This document shows positions 1 to 13,596 of a stretch of DNA of 64,000 nt, piece after piece (within the stretch, counting starts at the first letter, position 1; the number at the start of each line of letters is the position of its first letter). The translations under genes and the position numbers were made by a program. This stretch comes from Ophiosphaerella korrae. Its lineage: Eukaryota; Ascomycota; Dothideomycetes; Pleosporales; Phaeosphaeriaceae. The stretch spans positions 558,001 through 622,000 of the forward strand of contig JALNQF010000002.1 of assembly GCA_028456385.1 (NCBI GenBank). The letters run 5' to 3'. The notes under the pieces were generated by a model, which was not told the DNA's origin, made no database searches, and saw only the letters and a list, made by a program, of their open reading frames with translations.

Positions 1-1
1 T

Positions 2-1248
2 ATCGGCGCGGCATCACTGGCACAAGTACATATTGCCACTATTCGGGAAACGGGTCAGAAGGTTGCGGTAAAGGTGCAACATCCAGCACTTGACGAATGG
101 GCGAAGCTCGACCTGGCCTTGACGACCTTCACGTTCTCCACACTCAAGTACTGGTTCCCTGAGTATGATCTCACCTGGCTTTCAGACGAGATGGAACTCT
201 CCCTACCTCAAGAGCTTGATTTTGCTCTTGAGGGCAAAAACGCTATGCGTGCACGAGAATATTTCTCTCACGTGCCCTCGGTTCCAGTAATCATCCCTCA
301 GGTCCTATGGGCCAAACGACGGATTCTAGTCATGGACTACGTCTCTGGATGTAGACCAGACGATCTCGCTACCCTCGATGCACAACACATTGACCGCGAC
401 GAAGTCTCGGCCGCCCTAGCACGCATTTTCAACGAAATGATCTTTGGCAAGAACGCTCCGCTCCATTGCGACCCGCACGGCGGCAACATCGCTATCAAAC
501 ACAACCCTAATCGCGGCGGCAAAGCAAACTTCGACGTTGTGCTCTATGACCATGGACTCTACCGCGACATTCCACTCCATCTACGGCGCTCATACGCCAA
601 GCTCTGGCTCGCGGTCCTCGATGCCGACGAAGACGGAATGCGTCGATACGCATACGAAGTCGCAGGCGTCGGCGAGGAACACTTTCCCCTCTTCGCCAGC
701 GCAATCACAGGACGAGACTACACTGTCCTCGCAAACAGCACAGGTGGCGTAATGAGTTCACGCACAAACGAAGAGAAGAAAGTGATTGGTGACGCATTAG
801 GCGAGGGCATGTTAGAGAGCCTGATCCAACTGCTTGGCCGCGTACCACGTGTGATTCTACTGATTTTGAAAACGAACGACTTGAGTAAGTTGATTCCCTT
901 GACGATATGATTCCATGTGATATAAGACGAGAGAGAAATACCATACTAATCAACACAACAGCACGCTCTCTCGACGAAGGACTGCACACCCGTCAAGGCC
1001 CACTACGCACGTTCCTCATCCTGGCGCGATATGCGTCGCGCACCGTGTACGAGGAGCAGTTGGACAGTCTTGCGGGTAGTGTGTTCTGGCCGTGGAATTT
1101 CCTGACATGGTTAGGGGCGTGGACGAGGCATATGAGGGTAGAGTTGAAGTTGAGTGGGTATGAGTCGTACTTGAAGATTAGGGCTATGATGGGGCTGGAG
1201 CAGGTTGCGATTGGGGAGGGGGTGAGGAATAGTTTTAGGGAGGGGTAG
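2..1248 (+). CDS. ABC1/ADCK (UbiB-like) atypical kinase, 5'-truncated by window edge
   Basis: The frame is open from base 2, so only the C-terminal part is present. Exons are 2-884 and 962-1248; the intron has donor GTAAGT and acceptor ACAACAG and restores the family-typical KTNDLTRSLDE. Visible marks are the alanine-rich loop GAASLAQVH, the VAIK-type lysine in VAVKVQHP, the LDF..E segment, and a kinase-like catalytic pair H-x-D-P-H-x-G-N (near base 470) and LYDHGLYRD (DFG equivalent, near base 545). ABC1-family proteins are mostly mitochondrial inner-membrane, coenzyme-Q or lipid-homeostasis proteins (yeast Coq8, Cqd1/Cqd2, Mcp2). The C-terminal tail is basic and ends in NSFREG. The family is clear; which paralogue it is cannot be decided without the N-terminus. 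Confidence 0.9.
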
Positions 1249-2362
1249 ATGGTACATATTAGCAGGGTATAGACTTTGTATATAGATATAGAGTACATGG
1301 CTATGATTTGCATTCTTACACCTGGGCTGTTTACTGTAAGGTTGTGATGTGACATGTGAGTGTTGCGTGGTTATTGGTGGCAGTGCTGAAATGATGAACA
1401 CAACTGGCAGGGAAGCCTGAGATATCCCAAGGCGGATCGCGCGGATCACCCGGCACACTGGTAAGCGGCAGTGGGTTGATTCGACTTGAGATAGGCCATC
1501 TAGCAGGGACGAAGCGTAGAAAGTTTCTTGTACTGATATCATGATGTTTTGGACAGGGGAGGGTCGCGTGCACGGTTTCTGTTGGGTGAAGAATGTTTGC
1601 AAAGCGTTTGAAGCTGATTTGACAAGGAGGTATAGGCTAGGTAGCGATAGGTTTCAAGTATCTCGTCTCGTCGCTGCAAAGACGCGTAACAGAGGACGTC
1701 GAGTATGGTGGCTGTGGTTGCGACTGGCTGGGATGTAGTAGGTTTGACATCATCGACAGGCGACGCCCGCGTTTGCAGCGCGAAGACGAGCGATGCGCTA
1801 TTTGCAGCGGAATGAGAGCTAGCCCGGGCGTGTTTGTTTGTGTTTCCTGTCCATGGTCGCGTCTGCCTGCTCGCATCCGGACCAAGGCAGGATCCGGCGT
1901 CAGAAAGGCGCCAGTTCGCATCGTTCGCAGACAGGCGGGGCAGTTGCCAAGCGGCCCAGCTTGGTGAGCGAAGGTACCGGTAGGCCATCCTCGCCTCTAC
2001 CATAGTTCCCAGCAATTCACTCTCCAACGCTGCCCACAATTGGAGCGCTTTGCATTGCTCAGCGCTTGCACAGCATTGAATAAGCCGCCTTGTCTGGCCC
2101 TGAGTGTGGCGGCACCAGTCTCGGACACGACCGTGAGTGCACGGTTCGCTGGGATTCGCACAGCCTCCTCCATCTACTGGGGCGCCTTCAGTTGCTGTAG
2201 ACACGAACCACGAACCACATATCCACGTACTACCGCCATCACAAACAAGTCCTTCCTGGACTGAGCCGTCCTTCCCTTCACCGCCGGCTCTGGGAGCTGC
2301 ACCTCTCTCCACCACACCCCCAGCACCTATTACCAGCCCGTCAGTCGGCTTATTCACGCATC
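1249..2362. other. intergenic, probable long leader of the Rsp5-type gene
   Basis: No convincing gene. A 272-codon minus-strand open frame (2357-1539) has no recognisable domain and lies mostly in GC-rich, low-complexity sequence directly upstream of the ubiquitin ligase; I regard it as chance. The last 300 bases are C-rich, as in fungal 5' leaders. Confidence 0.5.
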
Positions 2363-5186
<2,824 letters not shown>

Positions 5187-6224
5187 ACCATGTATCCACT
5201 CCACCATTCTGTCCGAACAAGCACCCCCTCCCACCCCAGTGCACAACCCCCCCCCCCCCCGCGCACAAGCAGGAGAACTTTATGCAGCAAAATATGTGCA
5301 GTGACCGTATGTCTCCGGTTCTTCCTTTATTCTGGTCCCTCGAACAATGTTACATCGTCCCGTGGCATATTTTTCTTCTTTTCTCACTTTTCTTTTCACG
5401 GTTATTTTGTTTTTCCCAGGCACAGTCGTTTTGGTAGCTGGACCCAGTGCGAAACGACGATTTGGCGTTGATACGGGGTGTGCGCGGCGATGGATTTGGA
5501 TTTGGAACTTGATGGAATGAGCGTCTGCCTTTTTTTGGGGGCTGTATTTTTTATTGAGGGGTATATAGTGCAATTGATGGGAGTGTGGTTTCGGGTTGGG
5601 TTTTTTGTTGGGTTGTGATGTTTTGATGTGTGTTGTTTTTAGAGTAGGAAGGGAGAGGCAGCGATGGTGATGTGCATATCTTACGTACTGTTGGTATGTG
5701 TGGGGTGAGGTGGAGGACTAGGATATGGTGTGCTGGGTGTGAGTATGAATGGGTAGGTAGATGCGTAAATATGGATGAAGTGAGGGAGAGGCCGACGTGC
5801 GCTTCGAACGTGGAGGATGTGGGTTATTGCTCTAGTCTTGGGTGCGATCGTAGGATGTAATTTTATATCGAGACCAGGAGTGTACGGTCAATGGGTGGTG
5901 CTGTGTATGATGTCCAAACTTCGACTCTATCGTGATATTTCAGGCTGGACACACCACCGGCTGGAACCACTATCATCTCCAGCCCTAGCAGAATCTATAT
6001 CTAAACCTGCTGGAGACTTGGCTGTGAAGAACGGCGTGTAACTCATCAGAAGCAATCATCACTACCCAGACTCCAGTCGCTGAATGGATGAAACCCTGGA
6101 AAATGAAAATGAGATCGACATCATTCTTGATAAACGGACTCGTGCTTATTCTCATCTATAGCTTGAGTCGATAATAAGCGGTGTTATATTGGAAAGCATA
6201 AAACTAGCCCAAGGAAGGAAAGTA
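5187..6224. other. Rsp5-type gene 3' region; no gene
   Basis: It contains a run of 14 C (about 5247-5260) and T/G-rich sequence (5500-5650) likely to hold the 3' UTR and polyadenylation signals. No supportable ORF. Confidence 0.5.
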
Positions 6225-7051
6225 CTATGACCACTGTGGCGTCTTGTATACGCCAGCTGGGGCCGCTCTCAAACTGACAAATATCGCTATGAACATGTAA
6301 ACCCTCAATAGCGTGTATATACTGATAAGAATATTAATAGGCCAATCCTGATCAAATTCTGTAGCAGCTGCAATCAGGCCTGGCATGGTTGCGTATCTAA
6401 TGCTACTAGTTCTCCAAAGCCATTGTTCTGCGATTGACGGGAAGTGAAAGTTCCAGGCTATAAGGTGTATGGCACCAAATACTAAACAGACTAGAGCGAA
6501 CACGAATGTATTATATCGTCTTTCCGAGTTTGAATATGGGTCAATAATAGAAACATAGTTGACAAGATCTGCCTGGTTTGGCACGAAGTGTTCAGCCGGG
6601 ACAATGACCGGTTGGTGGATGTCGAATGGCTTTTCCCACAAACAGACGAACATAATGACCGCACAGAAGACAATAGCTAAGGTAGGTATCTCCAAAGTAG
6701 TGACGTCTAGTCCTTGGATCGCTCGACCGACGATCTGAGTTACGAACCAAATAATTTGGACTAAAGCAAGGGCTTTGACAACCCAGTCAGCCTTGTTGCG
6801 GTCATTTATCTCTTCAACTGACACTGGTACTCTTATCCAGCACAGTTTTTGTTGGCACAATCTTACAATCGCATCTGGACGGAATCTTTGGGGGTGGGTA
6901 TCATCATCGCCATTGTTATTGCTGGCAAATTAGGGTGTATTGCGGTCCAGGTACAAAGGAATATGGTGGCAAAGCAGCCCCAGAGCAAGCCGATGGTGCC
7001 TCGCCCTTGGGGCTCTGGAGCCCAGCCCACGAGATCGGTTGTGGAATTCAT
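6225..7051 (-). pseudogene. fungal multi-pass membrane protein relic with internal deletion
   Basis: Two pieces of one fungal integral-membrane family of unknown function lie back to back in different frames. The N-terminal piece (7051-6863) has the family start W-x-x-E-P-x-G-R-G-T followed by a membrane helix (IGLLWGCFATIFLCTWTAIH). The C-terminal piece (6860-6225, about 211 codons) has the conserved EEINDRNKADWVVKALALVQ segment and about four further hydrophobic helices. In intact relatives a central cytoplasmic section separates these pieces; here it is absent, the frames do not match, and no plausible GT-AG intron joins them. I therefore call it an internally deleted pseudogene. The C-terminal piece could still be transcribed. 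The family assignment comes from remembered motifs. Confidence 0.6.
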
Positions 7052-8160
7052 TGAGGAAATGTTTTCAAAAATGCCGAGAGATGCGTCTTGGTTGAAAATG
7101 TCAGCAAGAGAAGGAGGAGCATATTTATGTTTATCGGACGAGGCTGAAACTCAGCCTGGTATTGAAAAGTATGAGGGTGCCGTAGCCCGACTGCAGGTGT
7201 GGCCGTCGAAGCTGACAAGATAGCCTATCATCATCTTTCTATCGAGATATTTGCTGCTTCGCCCTCAAAATGTCGTGGATCATCTGGGCTGTGTAAAGTC
7301 GTGGGAAGCGACTGTTGGAGGGAAGTGAACTGGGCGCCATCCAGGGCTGTTCAAGATACGACAATGCAATAGTAAGTTTGGGGCTTTTTCATCATTGATA
7401 AATTATAAGGAGAGTGGAAGCTGGCTGTGGGTCTGATATGCAGCGATGCAGGTTGATTTCACGTGAGCGATGCATCCGCGGCCGGAAGTGTGAAGCAGTT
7501 GTGGGGAGGGTTGGACGACTTCACGCCATTGTGACCCGAGGAGGAGGATGCAAACAGAAGCGGTTCAGTAGCAGCACGTCATGCGTCGAGGGTATTGCCA
7601 GCGTCGAACGATGCTTAGATGGAGATGCAGTGTGATTGGATGGCGTGTTAGTGGTGTGTTGAGCTTCACATGTACGAGCCAACCCCGCACCTTCCACGAC
7701 GACGCTGCACCTGGACACATGGAAGAACCATTCCGAGAAGCTTGGAGAAAGTTTGGCAAAGAGGCTATACTCAGCTAGGCTCGAGGGTTGTCCCGAATAG
7801 AGCGAGAGGTAGCACCTAGGCTCCTGATGCGACACTGAGCGCATGTTGCTGTAGATCCCAGCTGTGTGGCCAATCAGGGGCGCTTGGTGCACAAAGCATG
7901 GGACATGGAGCTCAACCCCACCATTCCATCCCCCATTGCATATCCCCCCAAACACCCTCAGACACGACATCCACGCCCTCCCACGCCAACCCCACCCGGT
8001 GCATCACAAACCACCAACCCCCTTCACACCCACCATCACCACCATCACCATCATCGAGTCGTGACGTGCACGCGGTCTTGATGGAGCTTGCCCGGCTACT
8101 GGCCTCATCGCGATTGCCGTAGGAAGACTCCCCAGTCTTCCACAGCTAGCGATAGCCAGT
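7052..8160. other. intergenic; CAC/CAT microsatellite
   Basis: No gene seen. A C-rich stretch with CACCAT/CATCAC repeats (about 8015-8060) lies about 100 bases upstream of the carrier gene and creates several overlapping spurious ORFs. Overlapping open frames on both strands at 7521-7970 show no domain. Confidence 0.5.
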
Positions 8161-9551
8161 ATGCCGCAGCATGGAGAAGAGCGACCGAACATCCGCAAGG
8201 TTGCGAATAGGCCTGCCGACCTGACTGAGATATCCAGGGCCGTGTTGCGCAGCGAGCAGGCCAAGAGATGGACCAAGCGGTACAGGACAGAGGTTGCCGC
8301 CAGCTCAAGCAGTCTCCTGTCCACCTTTGTCGCGGTATGTACATCCATCTATATGGGGACATGGCTGCATGTAAATGCAAAGGAAATGCTAATTGAGTCG
8401 CAGTATCCCCTCGACTCCGTCAAGACCAGGTTGCAAGCGTACGACGGCTCCTCGAAGCTCTCTTGACCGCCGCTGACGCATATCAGATACAAGTTCAACT
8501 CTTTCGCCGATTGTGTGCGCCATACTTACAGAAGTGAGGGCTTTCACGGCTTCTGGCGTGGTACGTGGTTTAATTCTATAAGCTCAGGCCGAAGTTAATG
8601 TTGTCCACCAGGTGTCTGGTCACCCCTCGCCAGTATAACACTCGTGCGAACCGTCTCCTTCTCCATATACCAACGCTCTAAATATGCCATCGACGACTGG
8701 ATATACCAAGCCACCGGCAGCTCACCCCTCGTCATCGCAAATACCAGAGGCGCATACCCCACAATGTCTACTGTTGCATGTTTTGGGCTGGCAGGCGCAG
8801 GTGCGGGTGCTGCTATTACCGCAATCGCATGTGCGCACGTACAAATGATTCAAAAAATCAAATGGCTGACTAGAATTAGGTCCGTTCGAGTTGACCAAAC
8901 TGAGTGCTCAGATTTCTGTTCTGATGGCTGAGCGTAACGACGGCGGCGGCAAAAATGATGCAATTCGGAAGAGCTACCAGAACCTAGGGACTATCAAAAC
9001 AGCACAGAACCTGGTTAAACATCGGGGCTGGGCTGGCTTGTACTCTGGGTTTCACTTACATCTACGTAAGACTTACAGCAGGCGCAAGAGCGATCAAAGC
9101 TAATCTGACGTAGTTCGCGATTCTATTGGCACTGGTATCTACTTTGTTACCTACGAGAGCGTAAAACAAATGTTGGCAAACGCACGCGGAACATCGCCCA
9201 CACATCCTCTCGCCGTGGTAATAGCAGGTGGACTGTGTGGGCTCGTAAGCTGGGCATGTGTGAGTTGCACCAATTGCGGAAAACCAATGACCTGGACTAA
9301 CGAGTATCAAGATCTTCCCCATTGATACCGCGAAGAGTATCTACCAACGAAATTGCCTTGTCGGAGGCAGAGATAAAGCTTCACGACCAAAGATACAATT
9401 CATGAACCCCAGAATGTATCGAGGCCTCGGTGTCTCCATGTCGCGTTCCTGTGTTGTCAACGCCATCTTCTTCACCGCCTTCGAATTCACAAAGAAGCGC
9501 ATCAACTGCATGACCGTTGACGAGGAGCTTCTACACGCAAACGATCTTTAG
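8161..9551 (+). CDS. mitochondrial carrier family (SLC25) protein
   Basis: Seven exons: 8161-8334, 8404-8438, 8487-8560, 8612-8830, 8880-9065, 9114-9259, 9312-9551, giving 357 aa. All three tandem carrier repeats carry their signature: YPLDSVKTRLQA (repeat 1), CPFELTKLSAQI (repeat 2, rebuilt across a split Cys codon) and FPIDTAKSIYQRN (repeat 3). Each is the P-x-[DE]-x-x-[KR] gate of inner-membrane exchangers. The N-terminal extension of about 55 residues is basic. Repeat 2 has a Gly/Ala-rich helix (LAGAGAGAAITAIAC). Substrate cannot be read from the sequence; fungal relatives are usually annotated only as mitochondrial carriers. All introns are 48-69 nt GT-AG. The start is the first in-frame ATG giving a plausible N-terminus; an upstream start is possible. 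Confidence 0.93.
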
Positions 9552-10205
9552 TACTGCATAAACAGCAGTAACAATAGCTTGACTTTTATAGGGTGGCTCT
9601 AGTACAATTTCATTTTTTTATGCATAGGGCATGGACTTGGAGTACTGGATCAAAGGATGTATGGTCGGATATTGTCTGTAAGTCACCCATGAGGCTTGAA
9701 ATATGTTTTTGCATAGCATTGGCTACAGATACCATATTTCGCGTATGGCCAATGTTATTTATCGTCTAAATACTTATCTGAAAGAATATACTACTTCCTT
9801 CACTGGTGATAGCATCCAGGCCTGATACTCTGACTCGCAGTGAGCGTTGCATGACATCAGTTTTCATATCGACGGATTTTGAGGATTTGCAATATGCACA
9901 CAGCCTCATTTATTTTGTTTTGAACTCCATTAAGTTGCCAAGTACTACTAGTATTCGTAACGTGTAAGGCCACAGCTAGACACACAAACAAGAAAACGTA
10001 AATTGAACCAGATAGCTTATACTCTATACTCCGCGTGCTATCTCAACGATACTTGCAGATACAATCACATATAATCAACGTGAATTTGCTAGCTATCGCG
10101 GGGGGGTCATTACGCAAAGCCCCTATACCTGCTTTACATTCGTTTATACGTGTACGAAACTCTATGTTTAGTCCTACATAAATTCAAAAAAAAAAAAAAA
10201 AAAAC

Positions 10206-10225
10206 TTGACACTTTCGGGTGTCAA
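10206..10225. repeat. short hairpin after poly-A
   Basis: TTGACAC and GTGTCAA are perfect 7-bp inverted arms around TTTCGG, directly 3' of 19 adenines. No neighbouring gene makes this an obvious terminator, so its role is unknown. Confidence 0.5.
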
Positions 10226-10351
10226 AATAAACGACAGGATCGGGGGGTAATGAGAAGGACTACCGAGATGCAGCACCCGTACCTAAGTAGATGCGGGTGA
10301 CCTCGAGATGCGAAAATAGCCCAAAAGGACGTGTTAAGATGTCCTTTTTTT

Positions 10352-10395
10352 GAGAGAGAGAGAGAGAGAGAGAGTGTGTGTGTGTGTGTGTGTGT
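10352..10395. repeat. compound (GA)n(GT)n microsatellite
   Basis: About 22 bases of GA repeats run directly into about 22 bases of TG repeats. Just upstream, AAAAGGAC (10323-10330) and GTCCTTTT (10341-10348) are perfect inverted 8-mers. Confidence 0.9.
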
Positions 10396-10588
10396 AATGT
10401 AGTTTTACATTTCCTGTTAGAAATACCAGGTTTGAATATCACTCTTGTTACTAGCGTACGTACAATCTAGAATATCCTCAAATGCGAGGACAATAAGAAG
10501 TAAACAAATGTCGGGTTTTTAATACTATACATGTTGCGAATTACATTGATTATACTAATTCATAATTTCGATAGCAAGTAACGTTGTT

Positions 10589-11005
10589 GGCAAGCGAGCG
10601 GCGCCCCCCACCTCCCCCCCCCCAAAATACACCAAAAAAGTTGTAAAACTGCATCTTAAATCTTAGCAGCGGCTCTATAATATAATTAGAAAACTCAAGG
10701 ATAGCCTCTTATACCTATCTCAAGTCTTTCTTGAAATTCCGTAGTCAATTAGCTCAATCGTTTCTTAGATATAATATTTTGGCCCCTAATTTTACGTATT
10801 TATCAATTGTCTTGCTTTATCTTAACAACTACTTAATGCATTCTTTTAAAAATAAAGCATTAGTCTTGAGATAGGTATAAGAGGCTACCTTTAAGTTTTC
10901 TAATTATTTTATCGAGCCGTTGTTAAGATTTAAAACGCAGTTTTTCTACTTTTTTTTGGTGTATTTTGGGGGGCGCCGCTCGCCTGTGGGCGCCGATTGC
11001 TTGCC
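10589..11005. mobile_element. non-autonomous foldback/MITE-like element with long inverted arms
   Basis: The left arm (10589 to about 10733) and the right arm (about 10860-11005, reverse complemented) align over roughly 140 bases at high but imperfect identity. Both start GGCAAGC and share the CGAGCGGCGCCCCCC, AAAATACACCAAAAAA, TTAGAAAAC and GCCTCTTATACCTATCTCAAG blocks. The loop of about 125 bases is AT-rich and non-coding, so the element is non-autonomous. The right edge cuts the BTB-like reading frame. I could not identify a clear target-site duplication, so the transposon superfamily is not assigned. Differences between the arms, many of them C/T or G/A, are compatible with age or repeat-induced point mutation. 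Confidence 0.75.
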
Positions 11006-11364
11006 GACCACATTAACAAGGATCCCAACATACTTTTTATGTCAGTAGGGTACTCTTCTGTGATGCCTTGTTGCTTTTTCCAGTCTTCTGGCTGTTGAGG
11101 GATGCTTCCTTTGTTTATCCATTTGATGAAGATACTGAGGTCCACTTCTGGAACATTTATCATACTACTAGAAACCATGATTACGTGTTGTTCAGTACCT
11201 CCCTTAACATACTTGAAGCGATCTGAAACTTTGAATAACACTTCCCTGTCTACAGTATATCCCCGCCATAGTTCCTTGACGAATAAAGTGACCACATTGT
11301 CACCGGTTGAGTTGCTAAATTTAGTTATAACTTTGAACCTCCAAACAAAGGAGGCAGCCCGCAT
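11006..11364 (-). pseudogene. BTB/POZ-domain protein fragment, truncated by the foldback element
   Basis: The minus-strand frame from 11364 encodes about 119 host residues. They resemble the fungal BTB/POZ pattern: a valine-rich first strand (GDNVVTLFVKELWRGYTV), a conserved D/H-R-E-V-L turn, then EVDLSIFIKWINKG, equivalent to the xVDLxxFxxYVxWLYTG strand-helix of the family. BTB domains mediate dimerisation or Cullin-3 binding. The frame runs into the foldback element at 11005 and ends in element sequence at 10930, so the C-terminal half is missing. No clear continuation is seen on the far side of the element. The similarity is family-level and moderate. Confidence 0.5.
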
Positions 11365-11710
11365 GCCTATCAGATAGTTGACCCGACATAGTTGTGCAAG
11401 TGGAGGGGAGTAGGTAATGGGAAAGTTGGTAATATTTGATAGAGAGAACCCCGCAGACGAAGGCTTTATAGGCTTCTGTCGGTCTTGAAATTAGCTCATT
11501 GTTCCTAACGTGTTACGAAAATGAAATAAATTTTGTAGGAATTTGAGTCAAGGCCAAGTGTAATTTGGACGCCGGAGATATCTTTACTTGACCCCTAGGT
11601 ATCACTGCTGATGACTAGCGCTAATAGTCTCTCTCGGCTCTTGTGAATATACCGTAGTTGTTAGCACGCCACTCTACCCCACTACGGCAAACAACCAAAA
11701 AGGCTCGAAT

Positions 11711-11727
11711 AATCAACAACGTTGATT
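11711..11727. repeat. small inverted repeat
   Basis: AATCAAC and GTTGATT are perfect arms around AAC. It lies 26 bases before a second hairpin, suggesting relic element termini. Confidence 0.5.
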
Positions 11728-11752
11728 ACTAGAGTAGAACAGTATATATTGT

Positions 11753-11775
11753 CCAAGGGCCCTCCGGGCCCTTGG
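11753..11775. repeat. GC-rich perfect hairpin
   Basis: CCAAGGGCCC and GGGCCCTTGG are perfect 10-bp arms around TCC, followed by GC-rich CCTTCGGCTTGCGCGCTCGCG in otherwise AT-rich DNA. It may be a transposon terminus or a structured RNA end. Confidence 0.7.
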
Positions 11776-13581
11776 CCTTCGGCTTGCGCGCTCGCGTAGT
11801 TACGGCCTGGCCTGCAGCCTGACAGTGATATACAAAAATATACATTCGAATTTTACTGTTCAAAATAGTTCCATAGATCTTGGGGCTAATTCATCAAAAC
11901 ATCTAGGCAAACCACAAATTTGTGCCTATAATATACTGGAGTGGCTTGGTAAAAGTGGAGAGCATCGATATATGTATGTTGTAAATATTTGTATTGAGAT
12001 TAATTACTACCCAATACAGTAATCTACCGCCATATCCATAAGTGATAGCATTGCGAAAAGAGCATATCATGTTGGCTTGTTTGTTTGATTACATTACCTT
12101 TTGTGCCTAGATTAGAACATATAATGAATGAAGGCGATGACGAGGCAGCCCAGTGCTAACTACCATATACATGCTGGAGAAAAGCTACTATTCGAGAGCT
12201 CGCTGTATGTAAGTCTGAAAATAGAACAATTCAGTGGTGTGATGATGAATCATCCTACAAGGCAAGGTACTGTGTCATACAGTATCATCACTTCACAGAC
12301 TTTCGACTATCGAACCACCACGAATATAACCCAACCTATCAGATTTAATAATATCCAGCATGTCATGAAAATTCACCTTCTACGCAAAACTTTACTCACC
12401 AAGCATCACTCGTAACTTACTAATACATCTATTATAAATCTACATGTAGGATCACATAGATGATGCTTAATCACACTTCCCATCCCCCGGGGAGTCAAAA
12501 CAATCATCAACTCCGGGTTGCAAGCGCCCGGCTATATCTCGCAGATGCTTCGACGAAAGTCATACGCAGCAGCTTCGTAATCCGCATATACAGGATGAAC
12601 CATACACTACGCGGGTGAGGCTGCGGTAATCCCCACTTAAACCACGCACATAGGCATAAGTCAGACACTACTTATCCGTAGTGCAAATAACCACCAAATG
12701 CGGCATGTTATTCCATGTTGGTGTTGACGCGTCTGCATCTAGCCTAGATAGGAAGCCCTTCGATGTGAATATCACGAAGCTGATGTAGCCTGAGTCCTGA
12801 CAAAGAGATTGGAGATGCAGAATGAGCATCAGCTCGCGCCTGGTACTATCCCAAAGCAATACCGGTAACCCGTATTGAGACTTCAGCTCATGGCTAAGGC
12901 TTGTTGTGCGCGGGAAGGACCCACCTCCACGTGGGAAGGCGGCTGACAGAGAAGGATGGTTGAGGGTAAGAATAGTGGATGGTAGATTGCCGAGATGGCA
13001 AGATCTCACACCTCAAGCCAGCGACGTGGGCGAGGTAAAGTGCCGCTCTAGCTGAGACTGCGCTGTCTAAGCTCAACGTAAGCAGTGCGGCTTACTGATG
13101 GGATTGCACGGGGCGTCTGGGAACAGCAGGTCCGTGCAAATTTCGTTGTGTAACCTCATAAGGGTGAAGTTCGGGTCGGGCGAATGTGAAGGGTATTATC
13201 CAACCAGGTGTTGAGACTGGGTGTTGGCCATTGGCGCCAGCCGGCGTGGTGCATGAAGCAGAAAGGTTGGAGGAGGGTCAAGCGTCACGGAACTTGCTCC
13301 GCTTGAACCAGGGCATGACATCGGCGAAAAGTCGTTCCTCAATAGCCGAAGTGCTCCCACCGGCTTTGGTCCGGCAATGCGACCGAGTGTTCGCTTGTCG
13401 TCAGCCGATGAGAAATGCCATGTCAGCGTGGACGATTACATAGTTGATTATGTATGCGATCTAGGGAGGCCTAAAATAGCGGAAGAGGCTCATGAGGTAG
13501 TGCGACGTATTTGCATTTCGAGATTGGTCTTGTAAAACGTTGCGATCAGCCCAGCATACTACCAAAGGACGAGTTCGGTGT

Positions 13582-13596
13582 GGGGGGGGGGGGGGG
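13582..13596. repeat. 15-base poly-G tract
   Basis: An uninterrupted run of 15 guanines between GTGT and TATT. Length is liable to sequencing error. Confidence 0.8.

Larger units (their letters stand above)
9552..10588. other. AT-rich intergenic with simple repeats
   Basis: No gene. It contains a 19-A run (10186-10204) followed immediately by a 7-bp-stem hairpin, and a GA/GT microsatellite. AT-rich with no long ORF, the start of a gene-poor stretch reaching to 16.3 kb. Confidence 0.55.

Noticed and set aside
1539..2357. 272-codon minus-strand open frame before the Rsp5-type gene
   Set aside because: No domain, composition driven by GC-rich sequence, and it lies antisense in the leader of a strong gene.
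6849..7223. 124-codon plus-strand frame
   Set aside because: Shadow of the membrane-protein relic on the opposite strand, which has clear family motifs.
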